From the NCBI GenBank assembly GCA_036939975.1, contig JALLPB010000305.1:1-18000 (forward strand): a DNA stretch of 18,000 bases, given 5' to 3'. Shown in pieces: positions 9,501-18,000 of the stretch (the first letter of the stretch is position 1; each line of letters begins with the position of its first letter). The DNA is from Cyclostephanos tholiformis. Its lineage: Eukaryota > Bacillariophyta > Thalassiosirophyceae > Thalassiosirales > Thalassiosiraceae. The translations under genes and the position numbers were made by a program. The notes beneath the pieces are model-generated. The model was given only the letters and a program-made list of their open reading frames with translations. It had not been told where the DNA came from and searched no databases.

Positions 9501-12500
9501 ATGGTTGGAAAGTGTAAGATGAGATAGGATCCATCCCTTCTCCAGCCGATGGCCCGGTTAGCTTCATCAGCGGTCGATTAGCATAACAGAGTGCCGCCTC
9601 CACGGCCTTGTTTCGCAACACAACACTACTTGAGCTACAGGTAGCCAATGCAAAGCACATGGCACATCCTTCGGCATAGCCATAACTTAGGAAGACATTT
9701 TTTACCATTGCATCCTTGGCCAAGTTAGTTGCACGGAGCAATATAGTCGCCAGATTGTTAATAAGAGACGAGTTGGAGAAAAAATGTAAACCTCCCGCGT
9801 TTAGGATTAGGACGTTTTGTCTTGATGATCCTGTGCCGTCCGAAGTTGAGAGCAAAAGATGTTGTGACGCCTGATAGTTCAGCGGTGCAGCAGTGGGGCG
9901 TAATAACCAGGTTGGCAATCGTGCTGACTTGGCGGAGGATGAATTAGAAGTTTGACCAGAAGTGCTGATCCTCTGCCTAATAGTCCTCTGTGACGCCGAC
10001 AACATCTCTCCGGCAGAAGTACTAAAACCTGCCAAGCCACAGCCATGTCTTGCTGAAACTCGATACGTTATAGAAGGACCCAAACCATTTGCACCTTTTG
10101 AGACGGTTCCAACTTGATAACCAAATTCTTGGCCACTGCGGAGATAGCTCGATAGAGTAGAAAGGGCAGAGGAGATGATCCCACGTCCTCGTTCACATGA
10201 GACAGTCAACGCCGATGATGAAGTCAAGACAGATTTATTGAATAATTTTTCCTGTGGAATAAAAGAGGGCATCAATCCAACTTGAAGTTCGTTATCCGTC
10301 GGTGTTTCCGAGTTCACGAACAGGGTCACGACAGTCGATTTTTCGCCTCCCGCGTTGGTGACTATGTCGTAAGTTCGTCCCCCAGGAAGAACGGGGGCGT
10401 TTTTACGACCGAATCCACCCATGGGAAGGAGAATTGTTTCGCTGATACCGCCAGGTGCGGTATGAGCGTTAGTTAACGTTGATGAAGTCGTTGAGCTCTC
10501 AATGGCAATATTACTGCCGCGAACTAGGCTGAAGCTAGAATTAGACTGATTGGTAACTCTAGCCGCAAAGTCTGGCATTGCAACGACAATCACATCACCC
10601 AATGCATCATCGGGCGATGAAGAGATTCCATCTTCTGACGGGTTCGCGAAAAAGCTGCCTCCAGAGCTCGGCGTGTTCCTGCTGGACTTTTTTCTCTCAA
10701 TATTCAACGCGAGAACGAATACACCACTGCCATAGCTGCCTTTGACCACATCACCGCCGGCATTCCCCCCGAGACTGCCACCACCGGCGCCAATTCTTCC
10801 CGCAGCCACGCCGTGGATACCGGGGGGCAGTCCGCCGTCGCCGACGCCATCGGATAAGAAGCTCACGGCCGATGGCGCGAGCTCAAATCGAAACCCATCG
10901 TTCCCATCGGAAGAAGTGTACGGAGGAGGCGCCCTAACATGACAGAAGATCATTTTTCTACCGGGCCTCATCCTCGCTTGCACCGAATCCGCGCTATTTA
11001 CGTTCGTGACACGCATAGCCTGCGCGGAGTTGATGTACGACAACGTCAAAGAGGATAGATAGTATCGCAGTCCGCCGCCTGTGATGGCCACCAACGTTAA
11101 GGATTTGGATTCTGCCGCTGGAACCAGATGGATGGATACCGGATGTAGAATCCCCGCCGTGTTGTTGGAGCCAATCGGTCGATTCCTCGCGCCCCCCTTT
11201 CCGATTACACCGTCCGCGCCAGCCTTCATAATTCGCTCCTCCTGCTCGTGCCGTTTCAGAACATCCCTTGCGCCCTCCATCCCGCCAACGCCCGCCTGCG
11301 CCGACGACGTACCGCCGGGGAAGGTGATCATCCCTAAGGCAACGTTGTGAGTCGTGGTAGGCGGATACATCCGACCACACGAGACCGATTCCAAGTACAA
11401 TTTGGCGGAGGCCACCGAGTCGAATACTGACGCCAGACGAGGCGAGGCGATCGTGGCGGCGACGCCGCCGCCGACGTTTCTGTCATTCGCTGGAGGACAA
11501 ATGTCGTAGGAGCAAATGACGCCTCTAGCGCCCAGCGTGTACAGGCATAATCGTTCCTCATCGATTAATATGCTCACGATGGGCCCAGCATCCCTCGCCG
11601 CAACGTCGATCGCCGAGCCGAATATGCTCGACGCCGCGTTAATTATCGCCCCGGGCACAACCGACGTAACAAGCGACGGCGCCGCGGAGGTGTGGTTGAT
11701 CCTGCGACATTTTCGAGACCGCGACAGGTGATTGTGAAAATTGTGATGGTCGCGTCGTTCGTCGAGGGAGCCAAACGTCAACGCGGAGAATAGGCGTTTA
11801 CCACCCGATAATAATAGGGCGCCCGAGCCGCCGTCGTTGCCGCAACGGTCCCCCCCCGTGGCAGTGCCGTCGTTAAGGAGCTCGAAGGTTCCGCTCCCGT
11901 CGAAGTAGTCGTCGATGGCGGCATTCATGATGACCTCGCCGTTCTTCCCCTGCCGCACCGACGACGACGACGACGGACTGCTTTCGTACGTCATTTCGCA
12001 CAGGTTGCCATCGTGGCCACCGAGGAATATCCGTCCGTTGGCCGTACCCGCGATGGAAGTTATCGGGACGGAGTCGGTGGGGATGACGTATCGAGTCGGC
12101 ACGAGGCGCAATAGGGAGTTGGATCCGTGGCGAAATCCCCCCCTTTCCCCCTTGCCCGCGACGACGACGGCACCTTCGCCCGCCGCCTTCGCTTTGCCAT
12201 CGTCGTTGTCGTTGTTGGTGTTGCCGTCGTCGTCGTCGTCGTCGTCCAGACTTTCCCTCGCCAACGCGCAGAGCATGACCTCCTCGGGTGTGGCAATGAC
12301 GAGTATCCACGACACGCAATCGCGGAAAACGCCATGCACAGGCCGAACGATGCCGACGCAAGTTATGCACTGTCCACTCGGCACGATGTAGGAGCAGTAA
12401 TCCTCCCGTCCGTGTCCGTAACTCCAAAGGTACAATTTGTCATCGGCGCTCATCCACACTAGGTCGGCGTCGGGGAGCAATCCCATCAATGATGAGAATT

Positions 12501-13140
12501 TGGCCTTACTAGATACCGCGGATAGGTGATCCGGCAATGGGATGGATCTCTCGTATCGCAGGTGGGACGTCGGGGGGATGGTGGTCGACGACGACGACGA
12601 CGGGGGGTGCCCCCCATCCACGGGGGGAACATCGTTCGGGACGGATGAGGACGGACGCGCGTTCATCCTCCCTCGGACCGCGGCGAGGGGAGATCCAACG
12701 ACGTCGAGAGCCTGGGGCGATGCCCGTCCTCCTCCTCGTCCTCCTCTTCCTCCTCCCCCAATGCCGCCACCCCCCATCGGCGACGGGTGAGGGGCGGAGG
12801 AGGAGACGACGCCTCTTCCCTCGTCGCCCCCCGCAACGTGATAACGGTGCGGGATAGAGGACGACGAGGATATCAACCTCCGGAAGAGGTCGGCATCGGG
12901 CGCCGATTCGTCAGCGCGCAGCGCATTCAGTATTTCGCGCGACGCCGAGAATAGGGGATAGAAGTCGTCGGCGAGGTAAGGGTCGATGGTGGTGGCGATG
13001 ATGTTGTTTCCGTCGCCCCCGGCAGCGTTGCCAATGACGATGGCAGTGTCGTCGTTGTTGTTGCTGTTGCCGTTGCTATTTTCTCCGTTGTTGACGATCC
13101 CGATCCTGTACCCCCCCGCGGCTGCGGACGAGGACGACAT
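6546..13140 (-). CDS. NUP155: Nup155/Nup170-family nuclear pore scaffold nucleoporin, four exons
   Basis: Spliced model, minus strand: 13140-7257, 7168-7003, 6904-6778 and 6698-6546. This totals 6330 nt and 2109 residues; human Nup155 has about 1390. The family forms part of the inner ring scaffold of the nuclear pore. The N-terminal about 190 residues are Ser/Gly/Asn-rich, with an RGG-like stretch. Next comes the beta-propeller: PLPDHLSAVSSKAKFSSLMG, LVWMSADDKLYLWSY, WILVIATPEEVMLCAL and GRIFLGGHDGNLCEMTYE all fit Nucleoporin_N. The rest is a helical solenoid, for example VQWGLLHGLTFYQLVSTHEG. The long open frame ends with a stop at 7203-7201 that lies inside intron 1. Exons 2-4 restore family-like sequence: YISQPWPAHTVLDVGVPF, then LKWLASISEVLELWVS, then a Glu-rich end, EEVIKDEFC. 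All junctions are GT-AG and keep phase. Poly-Asp and poly-Ser insertions account for some of the extra length. No FG repeats are seen. Confidence 0.93.
6699..6777 (-). other. Nucleoporin intron 3 (79 nt)
   Basis: The donor follows AATGAG as GTTAGT and the acceptor is TTCTTAG. Phase 0: Glu ends exon 3 and Leu opens exon 4. The final exon encodes 50 residues and ends at TAA (6548-6546). Confidence 0.8.
6905..7002 (-). other. Nucleoporin intron 2 (98 nt)
   Basis: The donor is GTGGGT after ACGCG and the acceptor is TTGTGTAG. The split codon CG|G restores Arg, and the frame continues into LKWLASISEVLELW. Confidence 0.8.
7169..7256 (-). other. Nucleoporin intron 1 (88 nt)
   Basis: The donor is GTACCG after CTTGAAG and the acceptor is CATCTCTAG. 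The split codon G|GC gives Gly, joining VVRELEG to LRQTFDE. The intron contains the TAA (7203-7201) that would otherwise end the long open frame. A later GT in the same stretch could be the true donor. Confidence 0.72.
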
Positions 13141-13186
13141 GGTTCGGCAGTGTGCTCCGAGAGTTGTTTTGGTGTTATTTGTGGAC

Positions 13187-13347
13187 CTGTAACAGCTAAT
13201 ATCGAATATGCCCTAGAATCGACTTTGAGCAGGTAATTTCCGGATTTTTTTATAAAAATTTGTTGGGCCTATGGGGATTTGCATGAAAAAAGCATTAAAA
13301 AACACTCAAAGTCGATTCCAGGGCATATTCGATATTAGCTGCGACAG
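13187..13347. repeat. Foldback (inverted repeat) element, 43-bp arms
   Basis: The left arm 13187-13229 and right arm 13305-13347 are reverse complements at 40 of 43 positions: two adjacent mismatches near the outer end and one inside. The loop is 75 bp (13230-13304) and AT-rich. It contains TTTTTTTATAAAAATT, which offers a TATA-like element on both strands, about 110 bases upstream of the nucleoporin start. The element lies between the divergent nucleoporin and CDF genes. It resembles a MITE or a long hairpin. I see no clear target-site duplication and no coding capacity. Confidence 0.85.
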
Positions 13348-13399
13348 ACCCAAGTAGGTAGGTAATTTTCATGCATGGACAGACGAAGACCGAGCGATG

Positions 13400-13436
13400 C
13401 AGGCAGATGTTCTGCCTGAGACAGATGATATATAAG
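13400..13436 (+). promoter_or_regulatory. Hairpin and TATA-like box upstream of CDF gene
   Basis: A perfect 7-bp inverted repeat (CAGGCAG / CTGCCTG, loop ATGTT) at 13400-13418 is followed by TATATAAG at 13429-13436. That is about 205 bases before the chosen CDF start. A 14-bp palindrome CTCTCTATAGAGAG and a GA tract follow at about 13602-13629, just before the start. The promoter role is inferred from position only. Confidence 0.35.
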
Positions 13437-13640
13437 AACAACTGCAACATGACGATGGCGTCCGCTGCCATCGGATGATCTCGCGAGAGATTATTCAGTG
13501 TTTTAGTTAAGGTGCACCAGTTCTCTCATTAAAGGACCCCCTCTTCCCCGTTTTGCTCGGCATTTGGATTGGACCAAGGACGGCCAATTGTACTTCTCCC
13601 ACTCTCTATAGAGAGAGAGGAAGAGAGAGTTACTTACATT

Positions 13641-15512
13641 ATGACGTTGATATCTAGCAAACGAAGGTGGACCGTCGCAATTGCGGCAACGGCCCACATC
13701 CTGAATGGAGCGACGTTGACGAAAGCGACGACGACGGCATTATTTTTCTGTTTACTACTGCCGCTTCGAGCCAATGGATTTGCATACTGTCGCTCGTGCC
13801 TCTCCTCGCGTGCCGGCATCGTCCCCGACGATCGATTCTTCATTCGAAACGCGGCGTCGACGTCGCGATCCAACCCTTTCCCGCCATCATCGGGCACGAC
13901 CCTCTCCATGCACATGGGTCACAGCCATCATCATCATCACGACCGTCATCATAGGTCATCATTGACGACGACGACTACGGACAAGAAGATCTCCACCCCC
14001 GGGGGCTGGGGGAGTAGGCTCATGCTCCTCTCTAGCCGACGCGCGGTGCGAATCCTCTTCGCGGCGCTCATAACCCTCCTCCCCCCGATCATCAAGCGAT
14101 CGCCCATCGCCAAGGCGGACGTCGGTGCCTTCGTCCTGACGTCGGGAATACTCTCCATATTCGACAAAATTCGCGACGGGACGAAGGCATTGCTTTCCAA
14201 GGGGGAAAGCTGGAGGGTTTCGTGGCTTAAGCACAGCACGCCGCTATCGGCGGATTACTTCTTCAGGAACGACAACGCCGCCGATCGAGTGACGTTCCTC
14301 GGTATTATAATCAACGTATTGCTCAGTTCGGGGAAGTTCGTCGTGGGCGTTACGTGTCACTCGTCCGCTCTCATCGCCGACGCCGGTCATTCCCTCAGCA
14401 ACCTGTTCTCGGACTTCGTCACCCTCTGGGCCGTCCAGGTCGCTCGTCTACCCCCCGACGACGACCACCCTTACGGTCATGGTAAGTTCGAGAGCGTGGG
14501 ATCGCTCTTTTTGTCGCTCACTCTACTGGGTACCGGGCTGTCCGTGGGCGCGTCGTCCTATATGAAATTCTTAAGGGTGATACACGCGCAGCGTTCCATG
14601 GGCGTGGCAGCGGCCGCCAAGCTCGTCGAGATACCCACGTGGCCGGCGCTTGTCATGGCGGGCGCCTCGATACTGTCGAAGGAGTGGCTGTATCGCATCA
14701 CGAGGAGGGTGGGGGAGGAGCTAAATTCGCAGGTAGTCATCGCCAACGCGTGGCACCATCGGTCCGACGCATACTCCTCAGTGCTAGCGCTGATATCGAT
14801 CGGTCTCGCGATGGTCGTTCCTGGATTCCTCGCCGCGGATCCCGCCGCGGGGATACTCGTCGTGGGAATGATCGCAATGACGGGAGCGGAAATCATGGGA
14901 GAGTCGGTGAAACAGCTAACCGACGCGATGACGGACGAGGAGCTAGTAAGGAACGTCGAAGCGACGGCTTCGTACGACGCTGACGTACGACGGGTCACGC
15001 GGGTCAGGGCGAGGCAGGTGGGATCGTCGGCGTCGGTCGACGTGGAGGTGGAGGTATCACCAGACCTGTCCGCCTCGGCGATGCGCGCGATCGAGGAGCG
15101 CATACGGGTTAGGATCGTTTCCGAGGTGAATGGTGTGGTCGACGTGGACATTAAGGCCACGGTTGCGGACGTGGTGTTCTGTCCGCTCCTTCTAACAATC
15201 GAGGATTCTGACGTCGAGCATCACATCAGTGCCACCGAAGTTGAAACGGCCGCTCGGGAGATTCTGGGGACAGATCCGGCGGTTTGGTCAGTTCAAGGGG
15301 TGACCGTTCACTATCAGGATACCGTGTTCGTGAGAGTCGATGCCAATATATGCGTCGATCCGAAACTTACAGTGTCTGACGCCAGTTCTCTCGCGGCCAA
15401 GCTGCGAGAGAATCTTGAACGCTCGAATGAAATCAACCAAGCTAACATCTTTTTAGACCTTAACGCGGAAACTCTGTTCGAGGCGATTCAGGACAATGGG
15501 GTATTTCAATAG
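13641..15512 (+). CDS. Cation diffusion facilitator (CDF) metal transporter, plastid-type presequence
   Basis: The Met at 13641 gives 623 residues; an in-frame start at 13569 would add 24 and put charged residues ahead of the presequence, so it is less likely. Residues about 30-46 are a hydrophobic signal region ending before FAY (ANG|FAY), a Phe-type plastid import motif. A His-rich stretch follows (HMGHSHHHHHDRHH, residues 91-104). The CDF membrane domain spans about 215-425. The TM2 motif is DAGHSLSN (H250, N254), the TM5 motif is HHRSD (H372, D376), and DHPYGHGKFE (275-284) matches the second metal site of FieF/YiiP. Asn254 sits where Asp is normal. Two ferredoxin-like cytoplasmic-type domains follow (about 431-510 and 520-615); one is usual. 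CDF proteins export divalent metals (Zn, Fe, Mn, Co) using a proton gradient. Metal choice cannot be read here. A plastid envelope or inner membrane location is inferred. Confidence 0.9.
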   Translation: MTLISSKRRWTVAIAATAHILNGATLTKATTTALFFCLLLPLRANGFAYCRSCLSSRAGIVPDDRFFIRNAASTSRSNPFPPSSGTTLSMHMGHSHHHHHDRHHRSSLTTTTTDKKISTPGGWGSRLMLLSSRRAVRILFAALITLLPPIIKRSPIAKADVGAFVLTSGILSIFDKIRDGTKALLSKGESWRVSWLKHSTPLSADYFFRNDNAADRVTFLGIIINVLLSSGKFVVGVTCHSSALIADAGHSLSNLFSDFVTLWAVQVARLPPDDDHPYGHGKFESVGSLFLSLTLLGTGLSVGASSYMKFLRVIHAQRSMGVAAAAKLVEIPTWPALVMAGASILSKEWLYRITRRVGEELNSQVVIANAWHHRSDAYSSVLALISIGLAMVVPGFLAADPAAGILVVGMIAMTGAEIMGESVKQLTDAMTDEELVRNVEATASYDADVRRVTRVRARQVGSSASVDVEVEVSPDLSASAMRAIEERIRVRIVSEVNGVVDVDIKATVADVVFCPLLLTIEDSDVEHHISATEVETAAREILGTDPAVWSVQGVTVHYQDTVFVRVDANICVDPKLTVSDASSLAAKLRENLERSNEINQANIFLDLNAETLFEAIQDNGVFQ

Positions 15513-15773
15513 AAGGGAGAAATTCGAACGATAAATTAAATCATATTTTACATTTTGCATCAAAGATATATAAGTCCGGCATTGATTGTTTAAGCATGAT
15601 TGTGGTCCAACAAGTTCATCACATAGGCTTATATACGATTAACCTCGGTGAAATTGAAAAAAAAGACAGGGTCGTTATTACCATCGCGTAGTTGTGATTT
15701 GATACGATATGCATAATTTAGTTTTGAGGAATTGCGTGTCATTTGTATATTACGAAACGAACCATATATTATT
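15513..15773. other. Convergent 3' intergenic region
   Basis: This AT-rich 261-bp spacer lies between the CDF stop and the LON gene stop. ATTAAA at 15535-15540 is a possible poly(A) signal for the CDF transcript, about 23 bases after its stop. No gene or RNA is recognised. Confidence 0.45.
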
Positions 15774-17606
15774 TTACTGAAATGCGCCATCATCGGCAAA
15801 GAATTGCGATTTGGGATCCTCCTCTCCCCTCGCCTTCGTCGATTGTGTCGTCGTCGGCGGCGATTCGGCCGCCTTCCTCAGCTCGCCACCGCCCTCCTTA
15901 CTCGCGACGACGGCGGACGGCGACCCCTTGAACATATTCTTCAGCATCTTCTTGGCCTGCAATCGCTTCCTCTCGGCTTCGACGAAGTACGACATCAATC
16001 TCACCCTATCCTCGTGATCTTCCGCCTCGAGTATTTTTTGCATCGAAAGCGTCTGTTCTAGCATGAGCGGTTTGAGCTCGGCAGTCATGCGCTTCTGCAG
16101 ATCGATGAGCTCCGACTGCAGTTCGGGACTCAAGTCCTGAAAGCCGATGGCCGACGGTAGCTCCTCCCCCCCGGACTTCTTACCGCCGATATTCTTCCCC
16201 TCCCCCTTCTTCTCCATCTCCTTCCTAAGGTAATCCACCAGCCTCTCCTGGAATTCCTTCTGCATCTCGTTCTGACCAGCGACTAGACGCTGCTCGGCGT
16301 AGCTCTGCCATAGGCGTATGGACGTCCAGAGGTTGGGATCGACGTCGGTGCCATCGGCGACGCCGAAGGACCTAACGGAAGCGCGCGTGAATCGCACGTC
16401 CTCGCCGAGCTCGTGCTGCAATTCCACCAGGTCGCCGAATGATTTCGCGAGCGCCTCCTCCTCGGGAGTGCGTCGTTCTAGCACGTCGTCGGCCGTCGCG
16501 GCCTTTTTGACTGTGTGTCCGATCACCGAAAGAAAAAAAACCACGAACGGCGAAATATAGGCGATTCGTGCGATGGACGATTTTCCAAACAAAAATTTGC
16601 GATGAAATTAAATTGCAAAACGTGTAAGACGATATGGGGCATATAGTGATGGAATATGAAGCGGGAGCCACTCACCCGCCATCACCAACCTCTTGGCGAT
16701 ACTCTCGTCAACGCCGTCCACCATCCCCCCTTCGTCGTCGTCGTCGTCGTTGTCATTCTCCTCCTTCTCCCTGTTCAAATGTCCCGTATCGTCGATGATC
16801 GTACCCCTCACCTTCAGGTACGTATCCCTGCTCTCCCATGCCTCGGGATTCAACACCTCGTGCAGCCTCACCCGTCCCGTGACTCTGTGATTGCATATGT
16901 ACTTGACCCGATCGCCCGTCATCTCGCTAACCTCCTTCAATTCCTCGAGGCTGAATAGCACTCCGACTTTCGCGAATCGTCCCTCCTCCGCCGGGTGGCA
17001 CATCGATACCACGAATCGCTTCGAGCCGTTCATCAATATGTCGTTGTACATTTGTCGATAACGAGGCTCGAAGATGTTCAACACGTGCTCGCTGTTGGGT
17101 GTGTACACTATCCCGCCCAGGGGGAAGAGGGGGAGGGTTTCGATATTCCCCCCGACCCCCCCCACACCCCCCTCGTCGGCTCCTCCCCCATCGAGTACGG
17201 ATCGCATTGGCGGTTTACGCGTACCCGTGACGGATGGGAGCCAAGAGACGGAGTCGATGCCACGGGAGAGGGGATTCAACTCGTCGTCCTCGCGGTAGTA
17301 GTCGTCCTCCGCCTCGCCATCGTCATCCTCCCCCCCCCCCGCCGCCATGCGCAGAAACGTCGACGATGACGACGAGTACGAACATCGCGGCCACGACCGT
17401 ACGATGGAGGAAGACAATGACGCGGCGGACGGACGGTCGTCGCCTACGCCGCTTACGTCGACGACGCGTGACGGGGGGGACGACGGCGGGACCAACCTCC
17501 CCGAGGACGACGACGACGGGTCGTTGACGAAGGCGTGCGTGAGGTACGATAGCGTCGACGACGTGCAGAGGATGAACGACAGGGGAAGCGCCACTCTTCC
17601 GTTCAT
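15774..17606 (-). CDS. Plastid-targeted LON substrate-binding domain protein, two exons
   Basis: Spliced model, minus strand: 17606-16676 and 16510-15774, 1668 nt and 555 residues. The chosen Met (17606) opens MNGRVALPLSFILCTSSTLS with cleavage expected before THAF/F26, a plastid import-like Phe; the frame is open upstream to 17750. Residues about 90-150 are acidic and Gly-rich. Residues about 155-275 form a LON N-terminal-type domain: LPLFPLGGIVYTP, NIFEPRYRQMYNDIL, KVGVLFSL and TGRVRL. No AAA+ ATPase or Ser-Lys protease follows, so this is a stand-alone LON-domain protein, probably a substrate- or protein-binding factor. The second exon continues with ELQHELGEDVRF and ends in charged helices, including QNEMQKEFQERLVDYLRKEM and a helix near residues 455-510 likely to form a coiled coil. 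The split Val codon keeps phase, which argues against two separate genes. The partner protein is unknown. Confidence 0.88.
16511..16675 (-). other. LON gene intron (165 nt)
   Basis: The donor is a consensus GTGAGT after GTGATGGCGG, and the acceptor is GACACACAG. Codon G|TC (Val311) is restored and the frame continues as KKAATADDV. Both exons contain stops or an artificial Met when read into the intron, so the open frames of 380 and 272 residues are intron read-through. Confidence 0.85.
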
Positions 17607-18000
17607 GGTCGAGAGTATATAATATTTGTATGAGAGTGGATGATGCGACGTTGAGTCGATGAGTCGATGGGTCGTTGTTTTAGGCAGGCGTGGGAAGTGT
17701 GTCGAGTGTTTAGAGTTGGTGAGCGATGATGTTGTTGTTAGATCTCTCAAGAAGAGTTACGTGTGCGTGTGACCGTGTGTGATGATAAAGCATATTATGA
17801 TACACGATAATATGGTATGCTGGGAGCGAGGTGGTGGTTCCTGCCTGGCTATCACACTTCTTGTGTGGAACTACATAATATCTATGTGTCTACGAAAAAG
17901 AAAGGAGGGGAATTGAAATGGGAGGCGAGCCCCCCTCGCCCATTCGAGTGTGCTTAGAAAGCCTTTTTTTGCGGTGTGACAGAGGGGAAAATGGGGGGTC
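17607..18000. other. Upstream region of the LON gene, no supported gene
   Basis: This holds the presumed 5' untranslated and promoter region. AT-rich TATATAATATTT (17617-17628) lies just upstream of the start codon. A 7-bp inverted repeat CATATTA / TAATATG (17791-17814) and a GGCGAG / CTCGCC hairpin (17924-17940) are present. I see no other coding signal to the end of the window. Confidence 0.4.

Noticed and set aside
7201..13140. Nucleoporin as a single 1979-residue exon
   Set aside because: The final residues after GAAG (7257) do not look like the family, and three phase-compatible exons downstream give a family-like C-terminus.
16511..16592. Start and membrane anchor of an independent 272-residue gene
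   Set aside because: The hydrophobic N-terminus lies wholly within the proposed LON intron, and the remaining frame continues the LON protein in phase.

Overview
The window looks like a nuclear chromosome segment of a diatom or a close stramenopile relative. The evidence is short GT-AG introns (79 to 165 nt), signal peptides followed by a Phe-containing cleavage motif typical of complex-plastid import, and a eukaryotic nucleoporin gene. Serine, aspartate and glycine runs are encoded by CGA/TCG-type microsatellites. No bacterial operon structure, rRNA, tRNA, CRISPR array or recognisable transposase is visible. The species cannot be named from this sequence.

Layout from left to right. (1) Positions 14-57 hold a short 11-bp tandem repeat containing the telomere-like hexamer TAACCC. 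(2) Positions 88-2276 (+) hold a broken gene whose pieces join an ASCH-like domain to a Rossmann reductase related to RmlD and the MAT2B regulatory subunit. Reading it end to end requires passing at least one in-frame stop and six frame changes. (3) Positions 2813-5299 (-) hold an 828-residue protein, probably plastid-targeted, with what looks like a catalytically dead 2H-phosphoesterase (LigT-like) fold. (4) Positions 5729-6247 (+) hold a small cytochrome b5 protein with a ferredoxin-like cysteine cluster, divergent from gene 3. (5) Positions 6546-13140 (-) hold a very large Nup155/Nup170-type nucleoporin. The long 1979-codon open frame is not its end: three small 3' exons complete a protein of 2109 residues. 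(6) Positions 13187-13347 hold a foldback element with 43-bp arms in the divergent promoter region. (7) Positions 13641-15512 (+) hold a cation diffusion facilitator transporter with a plastid-type presequence, a His-rich stretch and an altered metal site. (8) Positions 15774-17606 (-) hold a plastid-targeted LON-domain protein whose two open frames are joined by a 165-nt intron.

The genes do not form one pathway. Gene pairs 2813/5729 and 6546/13641 are divergent, while 5729/6546 and 13641/15774 are convergent. Three of the five intact genes carry N-termini consistent with plastid import, and one encodes a core nuclear pore scaffold.

The most notable results are the splice models that rescue the nucleoporin C-terminus and fuse the two LON fragments, and the many-lesion ASCH-reductase pseudogene beside telomere-like repeats. 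Also notable are the Fe-S-like motif attached to a cytochrome b5 domain, the Asn in the CDF transport site, the degenerate 2H domain and the foldback element. I see no clear evidence of an entirely new multi-gene system.
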